Part shown: positions 1 through 10,021 of the stretch, one piece after another
How the letters are laid out: each line of letters starts with the position of its first letter
Position numbering within the stretch: position 1 is the stretch's first letter
Assembly (NCBI GenBank): GCA_020725115.1
Contig: DYFR01000003.1
Span: 62,001 to 126,000, forward strand
DNA from: Thiohalomonas denitrificans
GTDB taxonomy: Bacteria > Pseudomonadota > Gammaproteobacteria > Thiohalomonadales > Thiohalomonadaceae
Reading direction: 5' to 3'
DNA length: 64,000 bases
The notes under the pieces: generated by a model
Database searches by the model: none
The model's input: only the letters and a program-made list of their open reading frames with translations
What the model was told of the DNA's origin: nothing
Made by a program: the position numbers and the translations under genes

Positions 1-1
1 T

Positions 2-874
2 ACGCCGACCATGGGTGGCGCGCTGATCCTGGTGGCCATTGTCATCGGCACTCTGCTGTGGGCCGATTTGGATAATCGCTACATCTGGGTGGTGCTGACG
101 GTAACGTTGCTGTTCGGTTTTGTCGGCTGGCTCGATGACTACATCAAGCTGGTGAAAAAACAGTCGCAGGGCCTGCGTGCCAAGCACAAGTATCTGTTGC
201 AATCGCTGTTCGGGTTCGGTGCAGCGATATTTCTCTATTACACCGCCCAGGTGCCGGTGGAAACTCAGCTTATCTTGCCGTTCTTCAAGAACGTGGCATT
301 GCCGCTGGGTCTGGGTTTCATTCTGCTTGCCTACCTGGTGATCGTTGGCTCCAGCAACGCGGTAAATCTCACCGACGGTCTTGATGGCCTCGCCATCCTG
401 CCCACGGTGATGGTGGGTGGTGCCCTCGGGGTATTCGCCTACGTCGCCGGCCATGTACATTTTGCTACCTATCTCGGCGTGCCCTATGTGCCCGGCGCCG
501 GAGAGGTGGCCGTGATCTGTGGTGCGATGGTGGGCGCAGGTCTTGGTTTCCTCTGGTTCAACACCTATCCGGCCCAGGTGTTCATGGGCGATATCGGTGC
601 GCTGGCGCTGGGTGCGGCCCTTGGCACCATTGCCGTCGTGGTGCGACAGGAGATCGTTCTGTTCATCATGGGCGGTGTGTTCGTGATGGAAACCATCTCG
701 GTGATTCTGCAAGTGACCTCGTTCAAGCTTACCGGTCGACGCATCTTTCGCATGGCGCCGCTGCACCATCACTTTGAGCTGAAGGGTTGGCCGGAGCCAC
801 GCGTCATCGTGCGCTTCTGGATCATCACCGTAATCCTGGTGCTGATCGGCCTGGCCTCACTGAAGATCCGTTAA
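2..874 (+). CDS. mraY: MraY, phospho-MurNAc-pentapeptide transferase (5' truncated)
   Basis: MraY transfers phospho-MurNAc-pentapeptide from UDP to undecaprenyl phosphate at the inner membrane, making lipid I. The window opens inside the gene: codons before the first visible ATG read T-P-T, so TPTMGG is internal and about 70 N-terminal residues of a roughly 360-residue protein lie outside. Family motifs visible are the Asp pair in [30 protein letters not shown] and the C-terminal [13 protein letters not shown], with several hydrophobic helices between them. It is the first visible gene of the division and cell wall cluster. A palindromic repeat separates it from murD, whereas most later genes in the cluster overlap. 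Confidence 0.97.
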   Translation, partial: TPTMGGALILVAIVIGTLLWADLDNRYIWVVLTVTLLFGFVGWLDDYIKLVKKQSQGLRAKHKYLLQSLFGFGAAIFLYYTAQVPVETQLILPFFKNVALPLGLGFILLAYLVIVGSSNAVNLTDGLDGLAILPTVMVGGALGVFAYVAGHVHFATYLGVPYVPGAGEVAVICGAMVGAGLGFLWFNTYPAQVFMGDIGALALGAALGTIAVVVRQEIVLFIMGGVFVMETISVILQVTSFKLTGRRIFRMAPLHHHFELKGWPEPRVIVRFWIITVILVLIGLASLKIR

Positions 875-1008
875 TGGAACATCCAACGCAGAGACGCAGA
901 GGCGCGGAGAACGCAGAGAGGATGATGCATGTGACTGCGAAGTGGTGGCTGCGAAGGGGAGAGGTGTTCTCTGCGCCTCTGCGCCTCTGCGTTGGGTATT
1001 GGAAGTGA
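874..1008 (+). CDS. Small ORF across the palindrome between mraY and murD
   Basis: A 44-codon open frame starts at an ATG that shares one base with the mraY stop (TAATG). It runs through the inverted repeat at 881-999 and ends at a TGA overlapping a GTG (GTGA) in the murD frame. The peptide is low complexity in the repeat arms and resembles no family I know. It may only pass ribosomes from mraY to murD. The arms lack stop codons by composition (no T in the left arm, no A in the right arm), so openness alone is weak evidence. Real translation is unproven. Confidence 0.25.
   Translation: MEHPTQRRRGAENAERMMHVTAKWWLRRGEVFSAPLRLCVGYWK
881..999 (+). repeat. Palindromic junction repeat, family A (copy 1)
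   Basis: The left arm (881-918) is built of degenerate octamers of the type CGCAGAGA/CGCAGAGG. The right arm (961-999) is its near-perfect reverse complement, giving a stem of about 30 bp around a loop of about 42 nt. The element fills the mraY-murD gap, from 6 nt after the mraY stop to just before the murD ribosome binding site. Related copies lie at 33.5, 40.9, 58.5 and 63.0 kb. Confidence 0.85.
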
Positions 1009-1016
1009 ACACCGAT

Positions 1017-2354
1017 ATGACGCTGATAATTGGACTGGGCAAGACCGGACTCTCCGTGGCGCGCTTCCTGGCGCGGCGCGGGGAGCGGTTTGCCGTGGCC
1101 GACAGTCGCGTCAACCCGCCGGGGCTGAAGCAGTTGCGTGCCGAGCGGCCGGGGGTGGAGGTGCACCTCGGGCCGTTCGACGCGGCGTTGTTCAGTCGTC
1201 AGGCGCGCCTTGTCGTCAGTCCCGGTGTGGCGCTGGACGAGCCGGCCCTGTGCGCCGCGCGCGCGGCCGGGGCGGAGATTATCGGTGACATTGAGCTGTT
1301 TGCGCGTAGTGTGGATGCGCCGGTAGTGGGGATCACCGGCTCCAACGGTAAGAGCACCGTGACTACGCTGCTGGGTGAGATGGCACAGGCTGCCGGTCGC
1401 GAAGTGCGGGTCGGCGGTAATTTGGGTACACCGGCACTGGAATTGCTGCTGGAGTCGGATGAGGCCGGAGCACCTGATCTGTATGTACTGGAGCTGTCCA
1501 GCTTTCAGCTGGAGACGGTGGCTACGCTCAACTGTCGTGCTGCAACGGTACTCAATCTTAGTTCGGATCATCTTGACCGTCATGGCGGCATGGATCAATA
1601 CGCCGTACTCAAACAGCGCGTGTATCAGGGTGACGGTGTGATGGTGCTGAATGCGGATGATGTACGGGTGGCGGCAATGGCGCAGACGGGGCGTAGCATG
1701 CGCTGGTTCACGCTTGATGTACCGACTGACGGCGACAGCTACGGTGTACGTATGGTGCAAGGCGTAGCCTGGTTGTGTCGCGGTGCGGAAAATATCATTG
1801 CCACGACTGAGTTGAAGATTGCGGGACGCCACAACTGGGCCAATGCACTGGCTGCATTGGCGCTGGCTGATGCGGTAGCGCTGGAACGCACGGCGGTGTT
1901 GCATGCGCTACGTTCCTTCACCGGTTTGTCGCACCGTTGTCAGTGGGTAGCGGAGATTGGCGGTGTCAACTGGTATGACGACTCCAAGGGCACCAATGTC
2001 GGTTCCACCCTGGCTGCGTTGTCCGGCATGCCGGGCGACAAGGTGGTGCTCATCGCCGGCGGCGATGGCAAAGGACAGGAATTTTACCCGTTGAAGGGAG
2101 CCGTGGCAGCACATGCACGCGCGGTGGTGTTGATCGGGCGCGATGCCGCGCTGATCGAGCAGGCCATCGCCGGTGCAGTGCCGGTGGTACATGCCGGCTA
2201 CAGCATGGAGCAGGCAGTGAATGAGAGCGCACACCTGGCCCAGCCGGGCGATTGCGTGCTGTTGTCGCCGGCCTGTGCCAGTTTCGACATGTTCGACAAC
2301 TATGTGCATCGTGCCGAGGTATTTGTCGCGGCGGTGCGGAGGCTGGCGGCATGA
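1017..2354 (+). CDS. murD: MurD, UDP-MurNAc-L-alanine:D-glutamate ligase
   Basis: MurD adds D-glutamate to UDP-MurNAc-L-Ala in the cytoplasm, using ATP. The product is 445 residues, close to the family norm. The N-terminal UDP-binding part carries LIIGLGKTG, the central ATPase part has the P-loop GITGSNGKST, and NLSSDHLDRHG and DDSKGTNVGST follow. I chose ATG 1017, with GGAAG about 11 nt upstream. GTG 1005, four codons earlier, is a real alternative because it overlaps the stop of the small ORF crossing the repeat. The stop overlaps the ftsW start by 4 nt (ATGA). Confidence 0.96.
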   Translation: MTLIIGLGKTGLSVARFLARRGERFAVADSRVNPPGLKQLRAERPGVEVHLGPFDAALFSRQARLVVSPGVALDEPALCAARAAGAEIIGDIELFARSVDAPVVGITGSNGKSTVTTLLGEMAQAAGREVRVGGNLGTPALELLLESDEAGAPDLYVLELSSFQLETVATLNCRAATVLNLSSDHLDRHGGMDQYAVLKQRVYQGDGVMVLNADDVRVAAMAQTGRSMRWFTLDVPTDGDSYGVRMVQGVAWLCRGAENIIATTELKIAGRHNWANALAALALADAVALERTAVLHALRSFTGLSHRCQWVAEIGGVNWYDDSKGTNVGSTLAALSGMPGDKVVLIAGGDGKGQEFYPLKGAVAAHARAVVLIGRDAALIEQAIAGAVPVVHAGYSMEQAVNESAHLAQPGDCVLLSPACASFDMFDNYVHRAEVFVAAVRRLAA

Positions 2355-3532
2355 TGGGCACCGGTGTTCTGTGGCGCAACTACCGGCAGCCAACGCTGCG
2401 GCGCAGTCATGTGGCTGCCGTGGTACAGGGTGACATACCGTTACTGCTGGCGGTGGCTGTGCTGCTGGCGCTCGGCCTGCTGATGGTAGGTTCCGCTTCC
2501 ATCTCTATTGCTGATCGTCAGCTGGGTGCACCGTTCCATTACCTGTTGCGGCAGGGCATCTATGTCATGGTTGGCGTGCTGATGGCTTTCATCACGGTGC
2601 AGATACCTCTCGCTGCCTGGCAACGTCTGGGGCCGCTGTTGCTGTTGGCCAGCCTGGCACTGCTGCTGCTGGTACTGATTCCGGGCGTGGGACGCAACGT
2701 CAATGGGGCCACCCGCTGGGTGTCGCTGGGGATATTCAACCTGCAGGTATCAGAACTGGCCAAGCTGGCACTGATCGTATACACCGCCGGCTATCTGGTG
2801 CGGCGTGGTGAAGAGGTTCGCACGACAGTGCAGGGATTTATCAAGCCACTTGGTTTGTTGCTGGTGTTTGCGTTGTTGTTGCTGCTACAGCCAGATTTCG
2901 GCGCATTGGTGGTATTGGGTGCGACACTGATGGGCATGCTGTTCCTTGCCGGTGTGCGACTGTGGCTGTTCGGTCTGCTGGTTTCAGCTGCAGCGGGAGT
3001 GTTGGCGCTGCTGGCCATCACCTCACCTTATCGTATGGAACGTCTTACCACCTTCATGAATCCGTGGGCCGATCCTTTCAACAGCGGCTTCCAGTTGACG
3101 CAGGCCTTGATCGCCTTTGGCCGTGGTGACTGGTTTGGTGTCGGTCTCGGTGCCAGCGTGCAGAAACTGTTTTACCTGCCGGAGGCGCACACCGATTTTC
3201 TGTTTGCGGTGCTGGCCGAGGAGTTGGGGCTGTTTGGTGCACTCGGTGTGATAGTGCTGTTCGTATTCGTGGTGTGGCGCGGTTTTGCCATCGGACGGGC
3301 GGCAGCGCAGGTAGGTGCTCACTTCGGTGCCTACATGGCCTACGGCATTGCCCTGCTCATCGGGCTGCAGGCCTTCATTAATCTCGGGGTCAACATGGGA
3401 GTGTTGCCTACCAAGGGACTGACCCTGCCGCTGATGAGCTACGGCGGCTCCAGCATGCTGGTGACCTGCATCGCCGTCGGCCTGTTGTTGCGGGTTGATC
3501 GCGAAAACCGGCGCGGAGGACAACCGGCATGA
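2351..3532 (+). CDS. ftsW: FtsW, septal peptidoglycan polymerase (SEDS family)
   Basis: FtsW is the septum-specific SEDS glycosyltransferase that works with FtsI on lipid II. The product of about 393 residues has roughly ten hydrophobic segments. Family signatures include the RWVSLGIFNLQVSELAK region, the long periplasmic loop with NPWADPFNSGFQ and PEAHTDFLFAVLAEELG, and the C-terminal TLPLMSYGGSS. Two adjacent ATGs (2351 and 2354) overlap the murD stop, and I use the first. It ends overlapping murG by 4 nt, so murD-ftsW-murG look translationally coupled. Confidence 0.95.
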   Translation: MMGTGVLWRNYRQPTLRRSHVAAVVQGDIPLLLAVAVLLALGLLMVGSASISIADRQLGAPFHYLLRQGIYVMVGVLMAFITVQIPLAAWQRLGPLLLLASLALLLLVLIPGVGRNVNGATRWVSLGIFNLQVSELAKLALIVYTAGYLVRRGEEVRTTVQGFIKPLGLLLVFALLLLLQPDFGALVVLGATLMGMLFLAGVRLWLFGLLVSAAAGVLALLAITSPYRMERLTTFMNPWADPFNSGFQLTQALIAFGRGDWFGVGLGASVQKLFYLPEAHTDFLFAVLAEELGLFGALGVIVLFVFVVWRGFAIGRAAAQVGAHFGAYMAYGIALLIGLQAFINLGVNMGVLPTKGLTLPLMSYGGSSMLVTCIAVGLLLRVDRENRRGGQPA

Positions 3533-4635
3533 GCAGTCCGCGGATCCTCATCATGGCGGGTGGTACCGGCGGTCATGTATTTCCGGCGCTGGCGGTGGCA
3601 CAGGAGCTGCGTCAGCGTGGTGCCGAGGTGAGCTGGCTCGGCACCCGCGCCGGCATCGAGGCGGAACTGGTGCCACAGGCCGGCATTGATATCGATTACA
3701 TCAGCATCACCGGCCTGCGCGGCAGGGGCATGCTGGGCTGGTTACTGGCGCCGCTGCGCATCGTGCGTGCGCTATGGCAGGCCTTGACCGTGTTGCGTCG
3801 GCGCCAGCCACAGGCGGTTCTGGGGCTGGGTGGTTTTGCCTCCGGCCCTGGTGGCCTGGCAGCCTGGATCAGCGGCAAGCCGTTGTTGATCCACGAGCAG
3901 AACGCGGTGGCGGGATTGACCAACCGGCTGCTGAGTCACGTGGCAAAGCAGGTGATGCAGGCCTTTCCCGGCACCTTCACCGAGGCGCCGTGGGTAAGTA
4001 CCTGCGGCAATCCGGTACGGCGGGAGATCGCCGCCATTGCCGCGCCGGAACAACGTTATGCACAGCACCAGGGTGCGCTGCGCCTGCTGGTGGTCGGCGG
4101 CAGCCTCGGTGCCATGGCACTCAATGAGATCCTGCCGCGGGCGCTGGCCCTGTTGCCGGTGGAACAGCGTCCGCTGGTGCGTCATCAGAGTGGCCGGCGT
4201 CACCTGGAGCAGGTGCAGAAGTTTTATCAGGTCGCAGGTGTTGAGGCCGAACTGTTGCCCTTCATTGACGACATGGCCGCTGCCTACGACTGGGCCGATC
4301 TGGTGTTGTGTCGCGCGGGTGCGTTAACGGTAAGCGAGCTGGCTGCCGCCGGAGTCGCTGCGCTGCTGGTGCCCTATCCCCATGCGGTGGACGACCATCA
4401 AACGCACAATGCAGGTTTTCTGGTTGAGACTGGCGCCGCACTGCTGTTGCCGCAACACACCATGAGCGCGGAGATGCTTGCAGCCATACTGCAACGTTTT
4501 TGTGCCGAGCCTGCCTCTGGACGCAAGGAACTGGGCGCCATGGCGCAGGCGGCACGCCGTCTGGCGCAGCCAGAGGCGACTGCGACCGTGGCTGAGGCAT
4601 GCATCGCCGCCACTGCGATGAGGAAGGCCGCATGA
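3529..4635 (+). CDS. murG: MurG, lipid II-forming GlcNAc transferase
   Basis: MurG transfers GlcNAc from UDP-GlcNAc to lipid I on the cytoplasmic membrane face. The 368-residue product opens with the Gly-rich loop [16 protein letters not shown] and has [11 protein letters not shown] and [11 protein letters not shown]. The C-terminal donor domain has [12 protein letters not shown] and [15 protein letters not shown]. The length and start (overlapping ftsW by 4 nt) are normal. Its stop overlaps an ATG that opens a 25-codon ORF leading to murC. Confidence 0.96.
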   Translation: MSSPRILIMAGGTGGHVFPALAVAQELRQRGAEVSWLGTRAGIEAELVPQAGIDIDYISITGLRGRGMLGWLLAPLRIVRALWQALTVLRRRQPQAVLGLGGFASGPGGLAAWISGKPLLIHEQNAVAGLTNRLLSHVAKQVMQAFPGTFTEAPWVSTCGNPVRREIAAIAAPEQRYAQHQGALRLLVVGGSLGAMALNEILPRALALLPVEQRPLVRHQSGRRHLEQVQKFYQVAGVEAELLPFIDDMAAAYDWADLVLCRAGALTVSELAAAGVAALLVPYPHAVDDHQTHNAGFLVETGAALLLPQHTMSAEMLAAILQRFCAEPASGRKELGAMAQAARRLAQPEATATVAEACIAATAMRKAA

Positions 4636-4709
4636 TGACTGGGCAGAGAAAATCATTCGCGCGTCCAGAGGGTGCCCGCAGGGGTGCTGCACAGGGAGCT
4701 GCGACATGA
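4632..4709 (+). CDS. 25-codon coupling ORF between murG and murC
   Basis: This short open frame begins at an ATG overlapping the murG stop (ATGA, 4632-4635). It ends at a TGA overlapping the murC start (ATGA, 4706-4709). It is rich in Arg, Gly and Ala, with no recognisable domain. Both 4-nt overlaps are of the type used for translational coupling in this cluster, so it may simply carry ribosomes across the 70-nt gap. Whether the peptide itself matters is unknown. Confidence 0.35.
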   Translation: MMTGQRKSFARPEGARRGAAQGAAT

Positions 4710-6145
4710 GCATGAACAGCAATGGCACACGCCGCGACGCCAACCCGATGGGCCGCATCCGTCGCATTCACTTCGTTGGTATCGGCGGCTCCGGCATGAG
4801 CGGCATCGCCGAGGTATTGCTCAATCTCGGCTACGAGGTATCAGGTTCTGATCTGAAAGAGAACGCCGTGACGCACCGCCTCGCTGCCCTCGGTAGCCGG
4901 ATCAGTATCGGTCATCAGGCGGCGCATGTGGCCGGTACGGACGTGGTGGTGATTTCGACGGCGGTACCGGCCGACAACCCCGAGGTAATGGCCGCACGCG
5001 AACAGCGCATCCCGCTGGTGCCGCGTGCGGAGATGCTGGCCGAGCTGATGCGCTTCCGCCATGGCATTGCTGTGGCCGGCACTCATGGCAAAACCACTAC
5101 CACCAGTCTTATCGCCAGCCTGCTGGCGGAGGGTGGACTCGATCCTACCTTCGTCATCGGCGGCAAGTTGAACAGTGCCGGTACCCATGCACGGCTGGGT
5201 GCCAGCCGTTATCTGGTGGCAGAGGCCGATGAGAGCGATGCCTCTTTCCTCTATCTGCAACCGATGACTGCGGTGGTCACCAACATTGATGCCGACCACA
5301 TGGCCACCTATGGTGGCGATTTTTCGAAATTGCGCCAGACCTTTGTCGAATTTTTGCACCACCTGCCGTTTTACGGACTGGCCGTGCTGTGTCTGGACGA
5401 TCCGGTAGTGCGTGAGATCATGCCCGAGGTTACGCGGCCGGTGCGAACCTATGGCCTGACGCCGGAGGCGGATATTTATGCGAGTGAGATACACCAGGAT
5501 GGCCTGCGCAATCACTTCCGCGTTGCGCGCCGTGACTGTGGTGACTGGCTTGACGTAACCCTGGCCATGCCCGGACGCCATAACGTATTGAATGCCCTGG
5601 CTGCAATCACCGTCGCCCACGAGGTCGGGGTATCGGATGAGGCGATTCTGCGCGCGCTGGCGGCTTTCCAGGGTATCGGGCGTCGCTTCCAGCTGAACGG
5701 CGAGGTACGTGTCGGTGAGGGTGTCGTGAGCCTGGTGGATGATTACGGGCACCACCCGCGCGAGGTGGCGGCAACGATACAGGCTGCGCGTGCCAGCTGG
5801 CCGGACCGGCGACTGGTCGTCGCTTTCCAGCCGCATCGTTACACCCGCACCCGCGATCTGTTTGAGGATTTTGCCGAGGTGCTTTCTACCACCGATGCCT
5901 TGCTGGTACTGGAGGTCTATCCCGCGGGTGAAAAACCGATCCCCGGTGCCGATAGCCGCACCCTGTGCCGTGCCATTCGCGCCCGCGGCCAGGTGGATCC
6001 GGTATTCGTGGCGCAGCCTGAGGATCTGGCCAGCACGCTGCATGGTGTGCTGCATGCCGGTGATGTGTTGTTGACTTTGGGTGCCGGCGATGTCGGCGCG
6101 GCGGCGGCGGCATTGCCACAGCAACTGGCGGAGGCATTCGAATGA
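4706..6145 (+). CDS. murC: MurC, UDP-MurNAc:L-alanine ligase
   Basis: MurC adds the first amino acid, L-alanine, to UDP-MurNAc with ATP. The 479-residue product shows the N-terminal nucleotide-binding motif [15 protein letters not shown], the ATP loop [18 protein letters not shown] and NIDADHM in the central domain, and the C-terminal ligase part with [10 protein letters not shown] and FQPHRYTRT. The start is preceded by GGGAG with normal spacing. About 16 N-terminal residues precede the conserved [10 protein letters not shown], slightly more than usual. The stop overlaps murB (ATGATGA). Confidence 0.96.
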   Translation: MSMNSNGTRRDANPMGRIRRIHFVGIGGSGMSGIAEVLLNLGYEVSGSDLKENAVTHRLAALGSRISIGHQAAHVAGTDVVVISTAVPADNPEVMAAREQRIPLVPRAEMLAELMRFRHGIAVAGTHGKTTTTSLIASLLAEGGLDPTFVIGGKLNSAGTHARLGASRYLVAEADESDASFLYLQPMTAVVTNIDADHMATYGGDFSKLRQTFVEFLHHLPFYGLAVLCLDDPVVREIMPEVTRPVRTYGLTPEADIYASEIHQDGLRNHFRVARRDCGDWLDVTLAMPGRHNVLNALAAITVAHEVGVSDEAILRALAAFQGIGRRFQLNGEVRVGEGVVSLVDDYGHHPREVAATIQAARASWPDRRLVVAFQPHRYTRTRDLFEDFAEVLSTTDALLVLEVYPAGEKPIPGADSRTLCRAIRARGQVDPVFVAQPEDLASTLHGVLHAGDVLLTLGAGDVGAAAAALPQQLAEAFE

Positions 6146-7047
6146 TGACTGCACGTCAGACCCAGGCATTGCGCGGCGTGCTGCTCGAGAACGAGTCGAT
6201 GGCGCGTCACACCACTTGGCGTGTGGGCGGCCCGGCCGAACGTTATTACCAGCCGGCAGATATCGCCGATCTGGCGCAATTTCTGGCACGGTTGCCAGTG
6301 GATGAGCCGCTGATCTGGGTTGGTCTGGGCAGCAACCTGCTGGTACGTGACGGAGGTATCCGCGGCACGGTGATAGCCACTTCCGGCCTGTTGAATGGTA
6401 TCGAACAGATCGATGCGCTGACGGTACGCGCCGAAGCCGGCGTGACCTGTGCCAAGGTAGCGCGCTTCTGCGCACGGCTGGGACTGACCGGTGCCGAGTT
6501 TCTGGCCGGTATCCCCGGCACTTTGGGGGGCGCGCTGGCAATGAATGCGGGTGCCTTCGGTGGCGAGACCTGGCGGCTGGTCCGCAGTGTGGAGACGCTG
6601 GATCGCAGTGGTCGGTTACAGGTGCGCAATGCCGATGCCTACCGTGTCGGCTATCGCCAAGTGCAGGGGCCGTCCGGTGAGTGGTTTGTCGCAGCCACCC
6701 TGCATTTACAGCACGGTGATACTGACGCGGCCGTAGCGCATATCCGTGAACTGCTGGACAGACGCGCAGCCTCTCAGCCGACACAGCAGCCCAATGCCGG
6801 TTCGGTGTTTCGTAATCCACCGGGCGATCATGCTGCCCGGTTGATTGAGTCATGTGGTTTGAAGGGACATTGTATCGGCGGCGCCTGTGTGTCGGACAAG
6901 CACGCCAATTTCATCGTCAATACCGGTTTGGCTACGGCGGCAGAAATTGAGGAGCTGATTGACCAGGTGGCAGCGACAGTGCAACACCAGTGTGGTATCA
7001 GCCTGGTGCGTGAGGTGCATGTCGTGGGGGAGCGTGACGGTGAATAA
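6142..7047 (+). CDS. murB: MurB, UDP-MurNAc dehydrogenase
   Basis: MurB is the FAD-dependent enzyme that reduces UDP-GlcNAc-enolpyruvate to UDP-MurNAc. The 301-residue protein has the FAD domain signatures [23 protein letters not shown] and [22 protein letters not shown], and in the C-terminal part [15 protein letters not shown]. The lengths and motif pattern fit the short (type II-like) MurB form rather than the longer E. coli form. The start at the first of two ATGs overlaps murC. Its 3' end lies just upstream of the GTG start of ddl. Confidence 0.95.
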   Translation: MMTARQTQALRGVLLENESMARHTTWRVGGPAERYYQPADIADLAQFLARLPVDEPLIWVGLGSNLLVRDGGIRGTVIATSGLLNGIEQIDALTVRAEAGVTCAKVARFCARLGLTGAEFLAGIPGTLGGALAMNAGAFGGETWRLVRSVETLDRSGRLQVRNADAYRVGYRQVQGPSGEWFVAATLHLQHGDTDAAVAHIRELLDRRAASQPTQQPNAGSVFRNPPGDHAARLIESCGLKGHCIGGACVSDKHANFIVNTGLATAAEIEELIDQVAATVQHQCGISLVREVHVVGERDGE

Positions 7048-7969
7048 AGTGCGTGACGCCAGGCTCTTCGGCAAGGTCGCCGTACTGATGGGTGGATGGT
7101 CTGCCGAGCGCGAGATTTCCCTCAAGAGTGGCAATGCTGTTCTGGCGGCGCTCAAACGGTGTGGTGTCGATGCGCATGGTGTTGATGCAGGGCATGACGT
7201 GCTGGAGGTGCTGGCGTGTGGTGGTTTTGATCGCATGTTCATCGCCTGGCATGGACGCGGTGGTGAAGATGGTGAACTGCAGGGTGCTCTCGATCTCATG
7301 CAGCTGCCCTACACGGGCAGTGGTGTACTGGCCTCGGCTCTCGGTATGGATAAATGGCGTAGCAAGATGGTGTGGCAGGCTGCGAATCTACCGATACCTG
7401 AATTTGAATTACTGGACGCGCAGAGTGATTTCGCTGCGGTCGAGCAGCGCCTTGGTCTGCCCTTGTTCGTCAAGCCAGCCAATGAAGGATCCAGCATTGG
7501 TGTAAGCAAGGTGACCACTGCAGGCACGCTGGGCGCGGCCTGGATGGTAGCTGCGCAGTACGACAGCCTGGTGCTGGCCGAACAGTATGTGGGCGGCGGC
7601 GAATATACCGTGGCGATTCTCGGTGATACGGCGCTGCCTGCCGTGCGCATTGTGCCGGCGACAGAGTTTTATGACTACGAGGCAAAGTATTTTCGTGATG
7701 ACACGCGTTATCTCTGCCCATGCGGCCTCGCCGCGCAACAGGAGCAACGTATGCAGCAGTTGGCGCTGCGTGCCTTTGCGGTATTGGGCTGCAGTGGCTG
7801 GGGCAGGGTCGACTTCCTGCTTGATGAGGCGGGCAATCCGTTTGTCCTTGAGGTAAACACGGTGCCTGGCATGACCGATCACAGTCTGGTGCCGATGGCG
7901 GCGCGCGCCGCTGGCATCGAGTTCGATGAACTGGTGTTGCGCATTCTGGAGGGAACGCTGGGTGGCTAG
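7040..7969 (+). CDS. ddl: D-alanine--D-alanine ligase
   Basis: This ATP-grasp enzyme makes the D-Ala-D-Ala dipeptide used by MurF. From the GTG at 7040 the product is 309 residues, very close to E. coli DdlB. It shows [17 protein letters not shown] at the N terminus, [28 protein letters not shown], and the metal-binding end [24 protein letters not shown] box ends 7 nt before GTG 7040, which decides this start. GTG 7034 is the main alternative. The gene overlaps the end of murB by 8 nt and the start of ftsQ by 8 nt. Confidence 0.95.
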   Translation: MNKVRDARLFGKVAVLMGGWSAEREISLKSGNAVLAALKRCGVDAHGVDAGHDVLEVLACGGFDRMFIAWHGRGGEDGELQGALDLMQLPYTGSGVLASALGMDKWRSKMVWQAANLPIPEFELLDAQSDFAAVEQRLGLPLFVKPANEGSSIGVSKVTTAGTLGAAWMVAAQYDSLVLAEQYVGGGEYTVAILGDTALPAVRIVPATEFYDYEAKYFRDDTRYLCPCGLAAQQEQRMQQLALRAFAVLGCSGWGRVDFLLDEAGNPFVLEVNTVPGMTDHSLVPMAARAAGIEFDELVLRILEGTLGG

Positions 7970-8720
7970 ACGGATACAGGCACGGCGCAAGCAGCAGGAA
8001 GTGGTGCGGCCGGAATGGCAGCGCTACTTGCCGTTGCTGCTTGGGCTGATGCTGCTGGCGGTGTTCACGATTGGCACCGGACTCTGGCTGGCAGCACCCG
8101 GCAACCTGCCGTTGCGTACGGTACGCGTGCAGGGTGATCTTCAGCATGTGTCGACACAGGATGTGCATGCGGCAGTACTACCTCATGCACAGGTCGGCTT
8201 CATGCGCATCGATATTGGTGCAGTGCGTGAGGCTCTGGAACAGTTGCCGTGGGTACATAGCGTGCAGGTGCGCCGTACCTGGCCCGATGTGCTGCTGGTA
8301 CAGCTGCGCGAGCAGCAGGTGCTTGCGCGCTGGGCCGATGGTGGTCTGGTCAACCCGGAAGGTGGACTGTTTCAACCGGTGGAGCCAGTGGTGACCGACG
8401 GGTTGCCGGTGCTGCGCGGCCCGCAGGGTACTTCGACAATGTTGACGGCGCATTTCATCGAGCTGCAACGGGCAGTGGCGCCACTGCAACTGACGATTAA
8501 TGAAGTGGCGATGGATGAACGTCGTGCCTGGAAGCTGGCACTGGATAACGGCATGGAGCTGATGCTTGGGCGTAATGAACATCCAGCGCGGATGGATCGT
8601 TTTGTGCGGGCCTGGCCACGCATACTTGGGCCGCGTAGCGCCACCGTGGCGCGGGTGGATTTGCGCTACACCAACGGTTTTGCGGTGCAGTGGCGTCAAC
8701 CGGGACGCGCCGGGGCATAG
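7962..8720 (+). CDS. ftsQ: FtsQ, division protein
   Basis: FtsQ is a bitopic inner membrane protein that links FtsB/FtsL to the divisome. The 252-residue product has a short basic cytoplasmic tail, one hydrophobic segment (about residues 24-46), then a POTRA-type domain ([17 protein letters not shown]) and a beta domain with the [15 protein letters not shown] motif. The GTG start at 7962 overlaps the ddl stop. GGAGG at 7948-7952, 9 nt before the GTG, supports it. Confidence 0.92.
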   Translation: MARRIQARRKQQEVVRPEWQRYLPLLLGLMLLAVFTIGTGLWLAAPGNLPLRTVRVQGDLQHVSTQDVHAAVLPHAQVGFMRIDIGAVREALEQLPWVHSVQVRRTWPDVLLVQLREQQVLARWADGGLVNPEGGLFQPVEPVVTDGLPVLRGPQGTSTMLTAHFIELQRAVAPLQLTINEVAMDERRAWKLALDNGMELMLGRNEHPARMDRFVRAWPRILGPRSATVARVDLRYTNGFAVQWRQPGRAGA

Positions 8721-8736
8721 GAGCGGGGAGAGATTA

Positions 8737-9975
8737 ATGTCCAGAAAAGGTGAAAAAAACCTGATTGTTGCCCTTGATATCGGTACATCGAAGGTGGTGG
8801 CAATCGTCGGCGAAATAACTGCCGCAGGCGCGATAGACATCATCGGTATCGGTTCGCATCCCTCTCGCGGCCTGAAGAAGGGCGTGGTGGTGAATATTGA
8901 GTCGACCGTGCAGTCGATACAGCGTGCGGTAGAGGAAGCGGAGTTGATGGCCGGTTGCCAGATTCATTCGGTTTATGCAGGTATTGCCGGCAGTCACATT
9001 CGCAGCCTCAATTCACACGGCATTGTCGCCATACGCGACAAGGAAGTGATGCAGAGCGATATGGAGCGGGTGATCGATGCGGCGCGCGCGGTAGCGATCC
9101 CTGCCGATCAGAAGATTTTGCATGTGTTGCCGCAGGAGTTCGTCATCGATACCCAGGAAGGGATTCGGGAACCCATCGGTATGTCCGGCGTGCGCCTTGA
9201 GGCCAAGGTTCATCTGGTGACCGGCGCAGTGAGTGCGGCGCAGAACATCGTCAAATGCGTACGCCGCTGCGGCCTGGAAGTGGACGACATCATTCTGGAG
9301 CAGCTGGCCTCCAGTAATGCGGTGTTGTCCGACGACGAAAAGGAGCTGGGTGTGTGTCTGGTGGATATCGGTGGTGGCACTACCGACATTGCCGTGTTCA
9401 CTGAAGGAGCCATCCGCCATACGGCGGTGATTCCCATTGCCGGCGATCAGGTGACCAATGACATTGCAGTGGCACTGCGCACGCCGACACAACATGCCGA
9501 AGACATCAAGATCAAGTACGGCTGTGCCCTCGCCCAGCTGGCCAGCGCCGATGAAACCATTGAGGTACCGAGTGTGGGAGATCGTGCGGCCCGCCGTCTG
9601 GCACGTCAGACCCTGGCCGATGTGGTGGAACCGCGTTACGAGGAGCTGTTCACCCTGGTGCAGGCAGAACTGCGCCGCAGCGGCTTTGAGGATCTGTGTG
9701 CAGCCGGCGTGGTGCTGACCGGCGGCAGCGCCAAGATGGAAGGTGTGGTGGATCTGGCGGAAGAAATTTTCCACATGCCGGTGCGGCTGGGTATGCCGCA
9801 GGGCGTCAACGGGCTGGTGGATGTGGTGCGTAACCCGATCTACTCCACTGGCGTGGGTTTGCTGTTGTTCGGGTTGCACAACCGCAGTGGCGGGGTAGCG
9901 TCGGAGTTGCGTGTCTCCGGTGGTTTGTCGAGTGTGGTCCAGCGCATGAAAAGCTGGTTCCAGGGGAATTTCTAA
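8737..9975 (+). CDS. ftsA: FtsA, actin-like division protein
   Basis: FtsA tethers FtsZ to the membrane and recruits later divisome proteins. The 412-residue product has the actin-fold phosphate loops [14 protein letters not shown] and [15 protein letters not shown], the GAVSAAQN region, and the adenosine motif [12 protein letters not shown]. The C terminus ([13 protein letters not shown]) is a typical amphipathic membrane-targeting helix. The start is preceded by GGGGAGAG. It follows ftsQ after 16 nt and is followed by ftsZ after 46 nt. Confidence 0.96.
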   Translation: MSRKGEKNLIVALDIGTSKVVAIVGEITAAGAIDIIGIGSHPSRGLKKGVVVNIESTVQSIQRAVEEAELMAGCQIHSVYAGIAGSHIRSLNSHGIVAIRDKEVMQSDMERVIDAARAVAIPADQKILHVLPQEFVIDTQEGIREPIGMSGVRLEAKVHLVTGAVSAAQNIVKCVRRCGLEVDDIILEQLASSNAVLSDDEKELGVCLVDIGGGTTDIAVFTEGAIRHTAVIPIAGDQVTNDIAVALRTPTQHAEDIKIKYGCALAQLASADETIEVPSVGDRAARRLARQTLADVVEPRYEELFTLVQAELRRSGFEDLCAAGVVLTGGSAKMEGVVDLAEEIFHMPVRLGMPQGVNGLVDVVRNPIYSTGVGLLLFGLHNRSGGVASELRVSGGLSSVVQRMKSWFQGNF

Positions 9976-10021
9976 TTATCTGCCTACGGGCAGGAGTCAA
10001 CAGGGGAAGAGGAGGAACACC

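Noticed and set aside
4841-6853. A 670-codon open frame on the minus strand
   Set aside because: It is antisense to murC and murB, which have full family motifs. Long antisense frames are common in GC-rich genes, and its translation is repeat-like with no domain.
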